The translations under genes were made by a program, and so were the position numbers. Positions 25,130 through 35,970 of a stretch of DNA of 64,000 bases are shown in pieces. Numbering within the stretch: the stretch's first letter is position 1; every line of letters begins with the position of its first letter. Origin of the DNA: Lumnitzera littorea (Eukaryota > Streptophyta > Magnoliopsida > Myrtales > Combretaceae); contig JAMXBB010000011.1 in NCBI GenBank assembly GCA_024138015.1, forward strand, positions 68,790,679-68,854,678. Reading direction: 5' to 3'. Below the pieces are notes generated by a model. The model did no database searches and had not been told where the DNA came from. It worked only from the letters and a program-made list of their open reading frames with translations.

Positions 25130-26252
25130 TTACACTTAGTCAACAAGAATTGGGGTATATAAGATTACTTAAGCTTCTTTTAAGTCAATAATGTTCCTTT
25201 CAGCAATTGGTAACTATTGAATGAGTATTGGATCCATCTAAGATACGAGGGGAAAAAAGAAAGAAAGGAAACATATAAGTATAAAATCAAGAATAACATG
25301 AAAGATGATCATACCATAACATGAATAATAAAGCATAGAGACATTAGTATATGCATGTAATAAATATGATGTGATTGATATTTGGAAATTGTTCAAGTAG
25401 GTCTACTAAACTTTACGTTGTTTGTTTTAATTGAACATACTTACTTATTATGATCATCCTCATTGCACATGCTACACATAAGATCATGAGATGCCTCTCG
25501 AATATCCATCTCATTCTAAAATTGTATCTCCCGAGTCCTCTTGTGTTTTCATTTTTAGCAAGTATTTAGATACCATACTAGGACATCAAGTGGGATCTGG
25601 TTAGCCTTGTTAACACAAGACCTAAAAGTGCAAGTGATGCTTCCATGTATATTGATGACCAATGCAAGTAAAACAACCCATATACGTTTTACCCATCACT
25701 GCCATTATTGTATTGGATTCTGTATGATTCTCACTTTTGACAAGTGCATCTATACGATATGAGTTCTATAGTATGGTTGTTATCTTCTTTTTAACCATGT
25801 ATAATAGGGGTATGGTACAGTAATGACCTCAAATATTTGTCTTAGTAGTTGAAAACTATGCAACCACTTCTTACTTTATTTCCACCTATGAAATTTCCTA
25901 GTTGGAAAAGTAACCCAATATCTAACCATTAGACAATGCCATTGATGTCTCGACCATTGTCTTATTTAAAATTTGCAATTATACATTGTCTTCTTCATCG
26001 ATGCAACAATGAGCAAGTTTTTGGCATTTTTCAAGATAGATAGTTAAATATATTAGCATATTGAAAGCCTAGGATCACAAGTTAAATATATTTGTGTAAT
26101 ACATTTAATTAAACATCTAATGAATATATTATTCATGAATGTTCCACGAGATATATCAAAAATTACAAGAATTAAGGAGATACTATTATGTAACAGATAT
26201 TATTAGATGTGGTACATATGAGATGAAAGGAATATTTAAAGGATAAATGAGA
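25130..26252. other. Spacer with no supportable gene
   Basis: AT-rich sequence between the Ty3/gypsy element and a MITE. No frame of note and no recognisable motif. Confidence 0.5.
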
Positions 26253-26725
26253 TACAATTAAACCTCCATAAATTAATAAACTCTCTAAAATAATTTTTTT
26301 TTCAAGTGCCAACGTGGGTCAATTTACAAAATTAGTAATTGTGAAAAATTAATAAAATATTAATTTTTAAGAAGACCCTTATATAAATACATAGTCCTGT
26401 CAATATCATAAATTAATAATTCTCTAAAATTATAAACATAACTAAGGCAATTTAGTAAAATATGAATTTATTATTGTTTTTTTTAAATCTAGGTATATTT
26501 CGTAAATATACATGTATAATGAATTTTCTTTTTAAATTAATTCACAAAACATGATACATACATTATTGATATATAATTTTTTTATATATGATTAAATTTA
26601 TATTCACTCAATAAAAAGAAAATTTTTAAATTAATAAATTATTAATTTATCAATTAATTAATACCTTTCTAAATTAATAAAATTTAATGGTCCCAACATT
26701 ATTAATTTATAAAGATTTTACTGTA
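26253..26725. mobile_element. pogo-type MITE (Emigrant-like)
   Basis: A non-coding 0.47-kb AT-rich element with terminal inverted repeats. The left end is TACAATTAAACCTCCATAAA and the reverse complement of the right end is TACAGTAAAATCTTTATAAA; both continue TTAATAA. The element is flanked by TA on both sides. CAGTAAAACCTCTATAAATT-type ends with TA target sites are, from memory, those of the Emigrant/Lemi1 pogo-like family of plants. No transposase is encoded. Confidence 0.75.
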
Positions 26726-29000
26726 TTTATGAAAGCAAATATTATTACTATTGTTACTACAAATAAAATGGAAAAATGTTCAATGGATAAAAGAGATAAC
26801 TATTAAAACAAATATGAATATATTAAGGCTACTTCCATACTAGTGCCTTCAAGATTTGCTATATAATGGAGCTACATAAGATAAGCAAAGATAAGAAACA
26901 ATAACAATGAAAAGGAAAATTTGTGCTAAAGTGTATTTTCAATGTTATTTCATAGAATATTATTTACTTACCATAAAATAAAAATATTGTTTCAAAGAAA
27001 TATTATGAAAAACTATAAGAAACCATATTATTATTCTTCATAGAGTTATTACACTCTTAAAAACATAGTTGTATAGCTATTTTTGAGACAAGTGAAACAA
27101 ATCTTATAGACTTTAGTAATTCGTTGGCAAAGATTGTAAGCAAAGCAAAGTCTAGGGAACAAATAGCTTATGTAGAATTTTTACACCTCATATTTAGGTC
27201 TTTTAAATAATGAAACACGTTGGTGCAGAAGATTCGTTCTTGGTTGCAGGCTAGAAAAAAAGGACTATTTTGCAAGGAAGAACATCTATAAATCATTACC
27301 TGACCTTCTTAAACCTTGCTCTATTTCTTTTATGTAATTATTTAATTGTTTGTTGTTTTCACACATTAATCTTTGATATTTTATTTGTAAACATAATTAA
27401 AGAATGATTTAGAAGGGTTGTATTGATAATTTTGCAAAAAGTATTTAATTTTGTAAAAATCAATTCAAACCCCCTTTTTTTATTGTTTAATGAAACCAAC
27501 ACTCCTACAAAGGGACATCATTGGATCAATTCAACTTCATGCTTCATCTTATTAATCAAAAGATGTCAACATATGATATATAACAACTACTCATACCTTG
27601 CATCTTCAACAACCTCAACCACTATGTTAGGCATATATTACCATAATACATCCCATCATCTCTATCGAAAATATCAACATGGCATAATAAACACTTTAGC
27701 CTTAGACATCTTTACCTATCAATGTTTAGCATTTAAGTTAACCTAATATATAATTACATTACAAGAACAAGGCAAATAGATAGCAAATTAAAATTGTTGA
27801 GATTGAAATGGAGCCAACAAAATCATAAAAAAATAAAATAAAAAAGGGTATTGAGCTATCATAACATACTATACCTTATTCTTTAGTAATTTTAAGTGAA
27901 TTTTACTTTAATTTTAATGTTAAGCCATTGTAGGAGTTTATTTTTTATTTTCTTGCTTAAGTTGAAACTCTTATTTTGTCATATAAAACTCTAGCAATTT
28001 GAGAAGTAATTGGGAGTTAAGGTTTAGTATTCCCTATTACTACAAGCTTAAAATTAAATATACAAGAAAAAATATTGTAAATTCAAGATATTAGCTATTT
28101 CGCTAACATTTTTATAGTTCAAAGACGTAAACACTAGTTTCATAAGGGATTAGATGGGCTAAGGTCAATCTACCTTTCAATAGTTATAATAATAATATTT
28201 GGAGGAAAAACAAAGAAAAGGAATTTAGCTACTTCCATATGTATGATAAAATAACTAGGTGCAATACTACGAAATGCATAATTACATCCATCAGGAAAGA
28301 GAATCAGACATTGTACACAAAATATCAAATTTTTTTTTCAAAGTCTTTGTTAAGTTGAGCTAATTATTATCAATAAGGTAGCAGGTATATTGTTGATAAA
28401 AAAAAAAAAGTAGCAGGTATTTTATATCCTTTAGCTTTTAGGCTAAAATGATCCACAAAATTATGTTTGTAATTTTTATTCAAGGAACGCACTTTTCTAT
28501 ATTCATAGACCAATACATTGTAACTATCTATATTATTAATAAATTTCAAACGATTTAAGATTATTAGATTTTGTTCCTTTTTAGATTAAAATTAAGCATA
28601 CTAAGGAAAAAAACATAGAAAAATAAAAACACACATTTGGCAAAGAAATTAAAAAATAATAACAATGGTTGCCAAAAAATTAACAAAGCAACACAACTAC
28701 AATGTGTAATCATTTAAATTCTGAAATAAAGGAAACTAAACCAACAAATTTGTTATTAAAAGTAGTATTGTTAACTTTGGGTTAATCCTTACAATACAAT
28801 CTGGTTCGACTCTAATTCAATTTTGATTTAACTTTCGGTTTAATCCAGTTTCTTTCCTAATTTTTATTCTTCTTGTATATTTGATCAACCATTCGGAGTG
28901 TTATATAGATATGGGCCCTTTTCCAAAAAATAATATGGAAAAGAGCCCCTTATAATACATAACATAGAGTTGGTATATTTCGTCAATTTTTACACTAAAG
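26726..29000. other. AT-rich spacer with no supportable gene
   Basis: AT-rich sequence. The 107-codon frame at 27423-27746 has a composition typical of random AT-rich DNA, no recognisable domain and no supporting context, so it is not called. Confidence 0.5.
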
Positions 29001-29200
29001 ATGTAAGTTAAAAATTTCCAAAAGAGACTCCAAGGAAGGTGCATTCAGTGCGTGTGTCTTCCTTCTCTCCAACCACAATTTAAGGAAGGTGCATGCACTG
29101 GTTGCACTTTCAATGTTTTTAAAAATACACTAAAGGTGCTTCCAGTAGCTACGCCTTCCACAAGCCCTAAATAAAACACACCGAACACAGAATCAATAGT
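29000..29200 (+). repeat. Subterminal GGAAGGTGCAT repeats upstream of MULE
   Basis: Direct copies of AAGGAAGGTGCAT at about 29033-29045 and 29083-29095, with related GGTGCTTCC and GCCTTCC inversions to about 29160. They lie 0.5-0.7 kb before the MULE start codon and may be its 5' subterminal region. No terminal inverted repeat was confirmed. Confidence 0.4.
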
Positions 29201-29715
29201 CACTTTTCAAGATTAATTACAAAACACTTGCTTAAAAACGCATATATCTCTTGCACTTTCTTTGATTTTCCCACAAAATTGAACTCTTTCCACTTAGAAA
29301 ATCCTATTCAAATAATAATCTATCTACTTACTATTGATTTTGTCAAATTATATCATCAAAAAATGTAAATCTTCATTCAATTATGTCGTTATGTGTAAAC
29401 CCTAGGTTTGGAATTGTGCTATTTTTTTATTCAATGAATTGCCATGAAATTGAGTTAGGATTAGTTTAATGCAAGTTAGTTGTTGTATTGTATAGTTTGC
29501 ATAACTATAAGGCAGATGTTGCATGTAAATGTAGGATTTTTTTTTTTTTTTTACGCATGCCATGTGTTTGCTAAAATTCATAATATAGTTCTAATGCAAA
29601 ACTTAGTGAATTTAGGTCCACAATAGGTATGTGTTGTTATAACGTTGTCATGTGGTGCTTAGGGGAATTGGTTAACTTGCTAACTAATTAGTTAGTTGAT
29701 GGAAAACTTATTGAG

Positions 29716-32420
29716 GTGGAGATGGCGGATTACGTTAAAGTTATTGTTTATGCCAACAGAAACATTTTTATTAGCAACTTGAGGTCAGAGTACGATAGGG
29801 AGTCAGCTAAGAAATTAAAGATGAGAAAGGCTGTGAACTTCTCCCACTTCTTTCAGAGGATCTATGGGAGTGTTGGAATTGATCTTAGTAGAGTCAAAAT
29901 TGTGCATAAACATCCTTTCTTTTATGATGGAGGAGTTGCTTGCAAGTTGATGGCCATCTAGGATAACTACAATGTCGAAAATTTTATTGAAATGACTGAG
30001 TCTTTTGGGGAACATAGTATCTAGGAGGTATATAGTAGGCACTGTGTGGAATCAAGTGCTCAAACCAATCAAAAAATGATCAAAGCAAGCAACCCTACTT
30101 TTCTAACACCTTAGTTGCAATCTACAATGATTGGTATAAAGCGATCAACCTTTAATAAGTCGCGTGAGCAATTGATAGATTTCACCGAGCCTAAGCATGT
30201 CTATATCATAGAAGAGAAACTTGATGAAGCATTTGGTTTGATTATCGAACATGAAGAGTCATATAATCCATACGTAAAGTAAATGCACATGGACATAAAT
30301 GTCAATGATGATGAAGATGATAAGCTAATTCCATATGATGATGGGAAAGATGTTGGGCTCGATGATAATGATGGTGATTATAGTACAGAAGTTAGTGCTA
30401 GTAATGCGTCGGTTAGGTTTGTCCATGAGGCTTGGCCTAACATGCCTTGCTACTCCCTTTAGGTGCTAATGTGTATTACTCCATCTGAAGAGCTTCCACA
30501 AACAAACGAGGCAATGACAAGGTTATTAGAGATCCTATTCCATTCTAAAATAGTGAGTATAAAGGTAGTGGATAAGTGACATTTGAGCGAGACGTCAATG
30601 AAATATGTAGCAACATTAACATGATTGTTGACTTGAGTGTAGGCATGCGATTCAATAACAAAAAGGATCTCATGGATGAGGTCAAGGCATTCCACGTAAA
30701 GAACTACTGCAACTTTCATGTCAACATATCTAAGAAGATGGTTTATACAGTCTATTGTAAGAAGAAGGAAGGAGGCTGTAAGTGGATATTACAAGCATGT
30801 TTGAAGAAGGTGGAGGGACTATTCAAAATCACCATTCTAGAAGGATTGTACACTTGTGTAAACCTAATAATAAACCAAGATCACTCTTAGATTGACAGCA
30901 ACATCATGATGAGAAGCTTCATCAATAGTATATGGAATAACTTAAATGTTAAGATACATAATCTTGCTGTAATATACAAAACATGTATGGATATACTGTA
31001 AGTAATAGGAGGGTTTTCTAAGCTAAGAGGAAAGTTATTGAGATGGTTTACGGTAATTGGAAGAAGTCGTACAATGAGCTTCTAGGGCTACTAAATGCAG
31101 TGACAATAAGTAACTTGGGAACACAGGTGGATTGGAGGTAGACCGCATTGCTGAATCCAGTGAGTCTTAATTTAAGTGGGTTTTTTGGACATTTAGGCCA
31201 TGTGTTGAGGCTTTTAAATATTGTTGACCTTTGGTTTGTGTTGATGGTGCTTTCTTATATAGCAAGTATGGTCATAAGTTACCGATTGCATGCAGCATGG
31301 ATAGAAACAATTATATAGTTCTATTGGCATTTATGCTTGTAGATACAAAATCGACGAAAACACGGGGATGGTTCCTTTGGAAACATAGGATCCATGTGGT
31401 CAACCAAAAGGGGGAAACCCTTTGCCCTATCTCCAATAGAGCATTTGGCATTCAATTTGCATATAATGAACCATTGAATGAGTGGTAGCCTCCGTTTGCA
31501 ATCAGGAGATATTATCTATAGCATGTTGCAAGCAACTTCAACATAGTCTACAAAAACCAATCATCTAAGAAACTTGTATGGTTTGTAGGGGTTTAGGCTC
31601 AGTAGAGGAAATTCAAAGGATTCATGTAATAGCTAAGATGAATCAAGGAGTACGCTTTCGAGTGGTTTGCTAATGTAGACTTAGATAAGTGAATACTTGC
31701 ATATAATGAGTATTACCAATTTGGGTACATGATGTTGAATATTGTTGAAAGTGGCGTATAGATTGCCCATTACTGCACTAGTAAAAAAGATATTCTACAA
31801 CTGCATGACCCATTGAGAGATCAGACATGAAGAAGCAAGAGGGGCAATTTCGAGTGGAAAAATTTTCATCGACTATGCCTTGGGGATGTAAGAAACGTAG
31901 AGGGGATGAGCTAGTGCACATAATGTAGTATCATTCAATTTGCAGAATGGCTTGTTTGAGATTTTGACATGAAGCCAAATGACGAAAACTGGCCTGAAGG
32001 GAGGAGGAAGGACGCATACTGTTGATTTTAGAAATCACATATGTACGTGTAGGAAATAGCAAATATATAGGATCTTTTGCTCCCATACATGTGTAGCAGC
32101 CGCAAAGATGAGGCTTGATAGCAAAATAACAATAGGCCCATGATATAAGTAAGCAAATCAGATAGAGTGCTACCGTTACTTTTATCCTATCGGTGATGAG
32201 CTAAACTGGTCATAAGTAAGCTTTTCATATCTCGACCTGAACGTTAACCTAATATGCAAAAAGGGTAAGCTTAAAGGAAGTGGTATCACATGGAAATGGA
32301 TGTCAGCGAACGAGCCGAAAGAATAAGACATAGTGAATGTAGGAGGGAAGGGCATAATAGGAGAAGGTGTCCAAAGATTAATAGGATCGATGAATGTTAT
32401 ATATACGTATAGAGATATTA
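29716..32420 (+). pseudogene. Mutator-like (MULE) transposase, inactivated
   Basis: The remnant starts MADYVKVIVYANRNIFISN at 29722 and can be followed through stops and shifts. An acidic Asp-rich linker lies at about 30280-30400. The MuDR-type N-terminal domain is at 30637-30890 (GMRFNNKKDLMDEVKAFHV, then CKKKEGGCKWILQA). The MULE catalytic core is at 31231-31600, with VCVDGAFLYSKYGHKLPIA carrying the first Asp. CPISNRAFGI has Asn where the second Asp is expected. A SWIM zinc finger with CTC-x-C-x-H spacing lies near 32030-32110, and a degenerate zinc knuckle (ECRREGHNRRRC) near 32343-32380. In-frame stops and the lost Asp show it is dead. Confidence 0.88.
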
Positions 32421-32489
32421 TTATGTTTCATGCATACATCTTAACACATATACATTTTTTTTATTACTAAACATGTTCGCTTGTATTTG

Positions 32490-33300
32490 CATGGTAGATG
32501 GAGCTCGAACCTATCAATCCACACATACTTAAAAGGGTAGGCTAGCCATCATTCACAGTCTGCTTAGGAGGGTCGAGTGAGTAATAATATTCTAACAAGT
32601 TGCTACGAATCTATACAATCTGTGTTACTTACTTACTAATACGTTCATGTTTGCAAGAGGTTACCTTGGCACTACGATTATGATAGAGCAAGATATCTTT
32701 ACACAAGGATGAGTAGAATATCTCAATACATCCTTGTATGGAGCCATATGTGTGAGAGACTAGATTTTAGGGAGTGACACAGCTTCCCTTCATCATAATG
32801 GATGGGCACCTAATTACAGCCTTGGTGGAAAGATGGAGGTTAGAGATTCACACTTTTCACTTGCCTACCAAGGAGGTTATGATCACTTTACAGGATGTAG
32901 AGATCTAGTTCAAGCTTTTGGTAGAGGGGATGGCAATGATTAGGAGGATGGAGCCGGATGACAAGTGAACTTGGGTAGATGTAGCTGAGAGCTCGCTATG
33001 ATTAGTGAGGCCAGCTCAGATGAGAAGAGCCCATATGTCACTTACTTAACTGTAAGAGCATTTTAAGACACTTCCTCGTGATGCGAACAATGAGACAGTC
33101 TAATAGTATACATGTGCTTATATTCTGAGCTTGATGGGTAGATTTGTTTTCGTAGATAAATTTCCAGCTTGATCTGTTTGATGTTTCTACTACTACTGGA
33201 GGATTTTGTGGTTGTAGGCAATTTAGCTGAGGCTTTGCATGCTATGCTTGGCTTAGCTATATAGACAACTGTATTCGGTAGTGCAGTCGAATGGACATGA
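32490..33300 (+). pseudogene. Plant mobile domain (PMD/MAIN-like) relic
   Basis: A decayed coding remnant in the same sense, about 100 bp after the MULE. It opens ELEPINPHILKR near 32501. The hallmark VERWRLEIHTFHL plus EVMITLQDVEI block lies at about 32826-32913, matching the WRPETHTFHLP...ITLQDV signature of plant mobile domain proteins (MAIN/MAIL family and their transposon-borne relatives). A stop follows directly and later text is frameshifted. PMD sequences are known both as host genes and as transposon passengers. Here the position suggests a passenger or the second gene of a composite element. Confidence 0.7.
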
Positions 33301-34080
33301 GATTGGAGGTGCTGCTATTCTCTTGTAAGTGTGGACTTGGGACATATTTCTATACGTTGCCCTGCTTAGCCACTATGGTTTCTTGATTATGGAGAGGAAG
33401 CCATTAGAAGCTAGATGGAGGGTTGTATAAGACACAACCCAGCACTCCATACATGTTGTTGATGTGTATTGTACAACTTTTGACCTACGAATGATGCAGT
33501 AGGTACTATATACTGATTCTTCTTTTTATGTGCTTGTATTGTTACACCTTACTCTCAACTATCTTAACTGTTTGTAGTTGCTGAGTGGTTTGGGAGCCAT
33601 ACTCAAAAGAGTTGTTGCAGTTGCTATCCGATTTCTACACTATTAGGTAGTACATTTGGATGGCACGGGTCCTACTCATATGTTTCCACATCATTAAATG
33701 GTGTTTCCTATACCGTGTTGTTTGACAGTTCGATAGATACTAGTATTCACTACAAGACGTCGATACCAACGATTAGCTCCACTAAAGGGACTTCTATGGT
33801 AGGACCGATGTAGACTGGATTTACACCCATTAAACCTACATCTAGGCTTGAGGTGATAGGCATGGTTACATATTACAAGTTCAGGGTTCCAGTGGTGTTA
33901 ACCTTAGCTATTAGCTGTAGTACCGGCATATTACCCATTGTTACATCACACATTAAGGAACTATCATAAGCCATCTAGTAAGTGACATGCATTCTATATG
34001 TATATAATAGGAATCAACTCCTTAAACCAGTAACACGTAACCGAGCTAGAAGACTCACACGAAGAATATTAGCTCGAAAC
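33301..34080. other. Spacer, possible tail of PMD relic
   Basis: No intact frame. Short stretches could continue the PMD relic but cannot be placed reliably. Confidence 0.35.
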
Positions 34081-34800
34081 CCTATTCAAGATATGGGATT
34101 CTTATCCTAACCTACAACTTTCAATTTTTGACAACTCAAATACCGAGTCTAGTAAGGACCGACACAATTCCCAAACTACTAAGTAGAATTGCCAACCTGC
34201 CAAGCAAGCACCCCCCCTCCCTCCAATCCATTATCGAGCTCATACGATGATTTAGTTAGCTTCCAAGTCGACCAAGATTAGACCTTTGTACAAGTTGAGC
34301 TATAAGATACCCGACTTGAAGAGCATTCGAACATCCTTTAGTGACCGAGCCTTAATCTGAACCAGATTAGGTCTGCTCTGATCGATGACTCTTTCTTTGA
34401 CTTCATTCAAATTGTATTATATTAAAGCCTAGCCACTTTAAGGTATACTTCAGTAAAACTAGCTACATTTCACACTAGATGTTCCAAGAGGATATCTTAC
34501 TTTTCGTACAAGATATTCTTTGTCATTTTTACTCTTTTTAGTATGTTTCATGTATTCTATTTATAAAATACCCTTTTGTCTTTTCCATGTAGTAGGGTTA
34601 ATATATAAATCCCATTTACTTGTATGTTGACAATAGATTATTATATTATTGATTAATATAAGTTTCCCTTTCCCGAGCAACCTTATTGTTCGCATTTATC
34701 TCTTAACTCTTATTTATTCCTTTTAGTAAGAAGTAGTGGTGAGAGACCTTAGTTTGACATTCTAAGTCATCAAATGTTTGGATTAGGCTAAGTAAGATTA
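34081..34800 (+). mobile_element. Possible solo LTR
   Basis: LTR-like texture: a mixed-composition 5' part, then a T-rich promoter-like stretch with TATATAAATCCC near 34600-34612, then a leader ending around CGCATTTATCTCTTAAC. There is no coding capacity. No partner repeat, TG/CA boundary or target-site duplication could be fixed, so edges are approximate. Confidence 0.3.
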
Positions 34801-35970
34801 ATTAGTGTGTCATATCCGATCGGTAGCTGCTCGGATTTTGCTAACCCTTTTGTCTTTCCTTTTTTGCTCTTTATGTTGTGGTGCGACCTTCTTGTGTACG
34901 ACCTTAGAGACATATCATTATATCTATCTCTTATTATGTATAGTGAGACCCTCATGTCTATTTATTTTAGGTGGACTTGCTTTAAGATGTGTAGTTGACT
35001 TCAAACTATCCGATCGCACTCACCATTGCAAATAGGGTGCTATAATTCATCAAGCAATACAGTGGCCTTATTCTCTACCCCTCATATGAGGGGGAGCAAT
35101 AGCACCATCTTGGTGATCTCGATGGGGATTAGGGAGCACCTATAGTTGAGGCTATGTCGCCTCTTCTTGCACCACTTGGAGGAAAAGACAGAGTTCAAGG
35201 AGGTAGAGCTAGACGTAAGGGTGGCCATAATAGTGATGATTAGGCTATGTTGTCACAAGGGTGTCATTCAATGGACCTAGGACCCATCAACTTTGGATAT
35301 GATACCTACCCCAGATCTGGAGTTGCTTCTAGTTCAAGGGCTACGTCAAGCACTTACATGACACTTGAAGTCCCATCATCAAACAAAACTCCTCACCCCA
35401 CCAGCTCCTCAGAGGCAACATCCAAGCCATTCATAGACCTCCATGGGCGAGAGTATCACGTAAGTGGAGCAGCCTCCTCCTCCTAGCCTAGTGCATCCCC
35501 TAGCTTTTGAGGAGACACCGGCTTAGCCTTTACAATCGCTAGATTGCCAAAGTCGTTCCCTTATGTCTCTTTGCACCTTCCACTTAATATAATAGCCTTC
35601 AAGAATTATTTGAAGAACATAGGCTAATATCTTTCAAGAATCATTTGAACTCGTTTATAATATATGCTTTGACATGTATTCTTCTGCATGGTAATGACCA
35701 ATTTTCAGACTGTACATGTTGGCTACCAGAAATTTCTGTAAGGGATATGATATGGAAGGTATTTGTGACATTAAACTTGGCAATTACCTTTCATGGACAA
35801 GCTATATGTTTGATTACATACAAGCGAAGAATGTAAACAAGCCCAACCTGTAAAATACACACTTCTACATAGCTACAACAATGTCTGGAAAACACTGAAC
35901 TTTAGACAATCCATATCTACAAAACTCATATTCTATTGATTTTCCTATGACATCAAGGGAACCTCCAAGC
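34801..35970. other. Spacer and 3' flank of giant gene, unrecognised frames
   Basis: Contains a Ser/Thr-rich 79-codon plus-strand frame at 35247-35486 that I do not recognise, and two overlapping short frames at 34805-35035. They could be the tail of the upstream transposon cargo. The minus-strand 3'UTR of the giant gene should lie just below 35971, but I could not identify a clear polyadenylation signal. Confidence 0.35.

Noticed and set aside
28795..28830. GGTTCGACTCT resembling a tRNA B box
   Set aside because: No A box or acceptor-stem pairing is visible around it, so it is not a tRNA gene.
35247..35486. 79-codon Ser/Thr-rich ORF
   Set aside because: No recognisable domain or start context. 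It sits in transposon-derived spacer and is noted only as unexplained.
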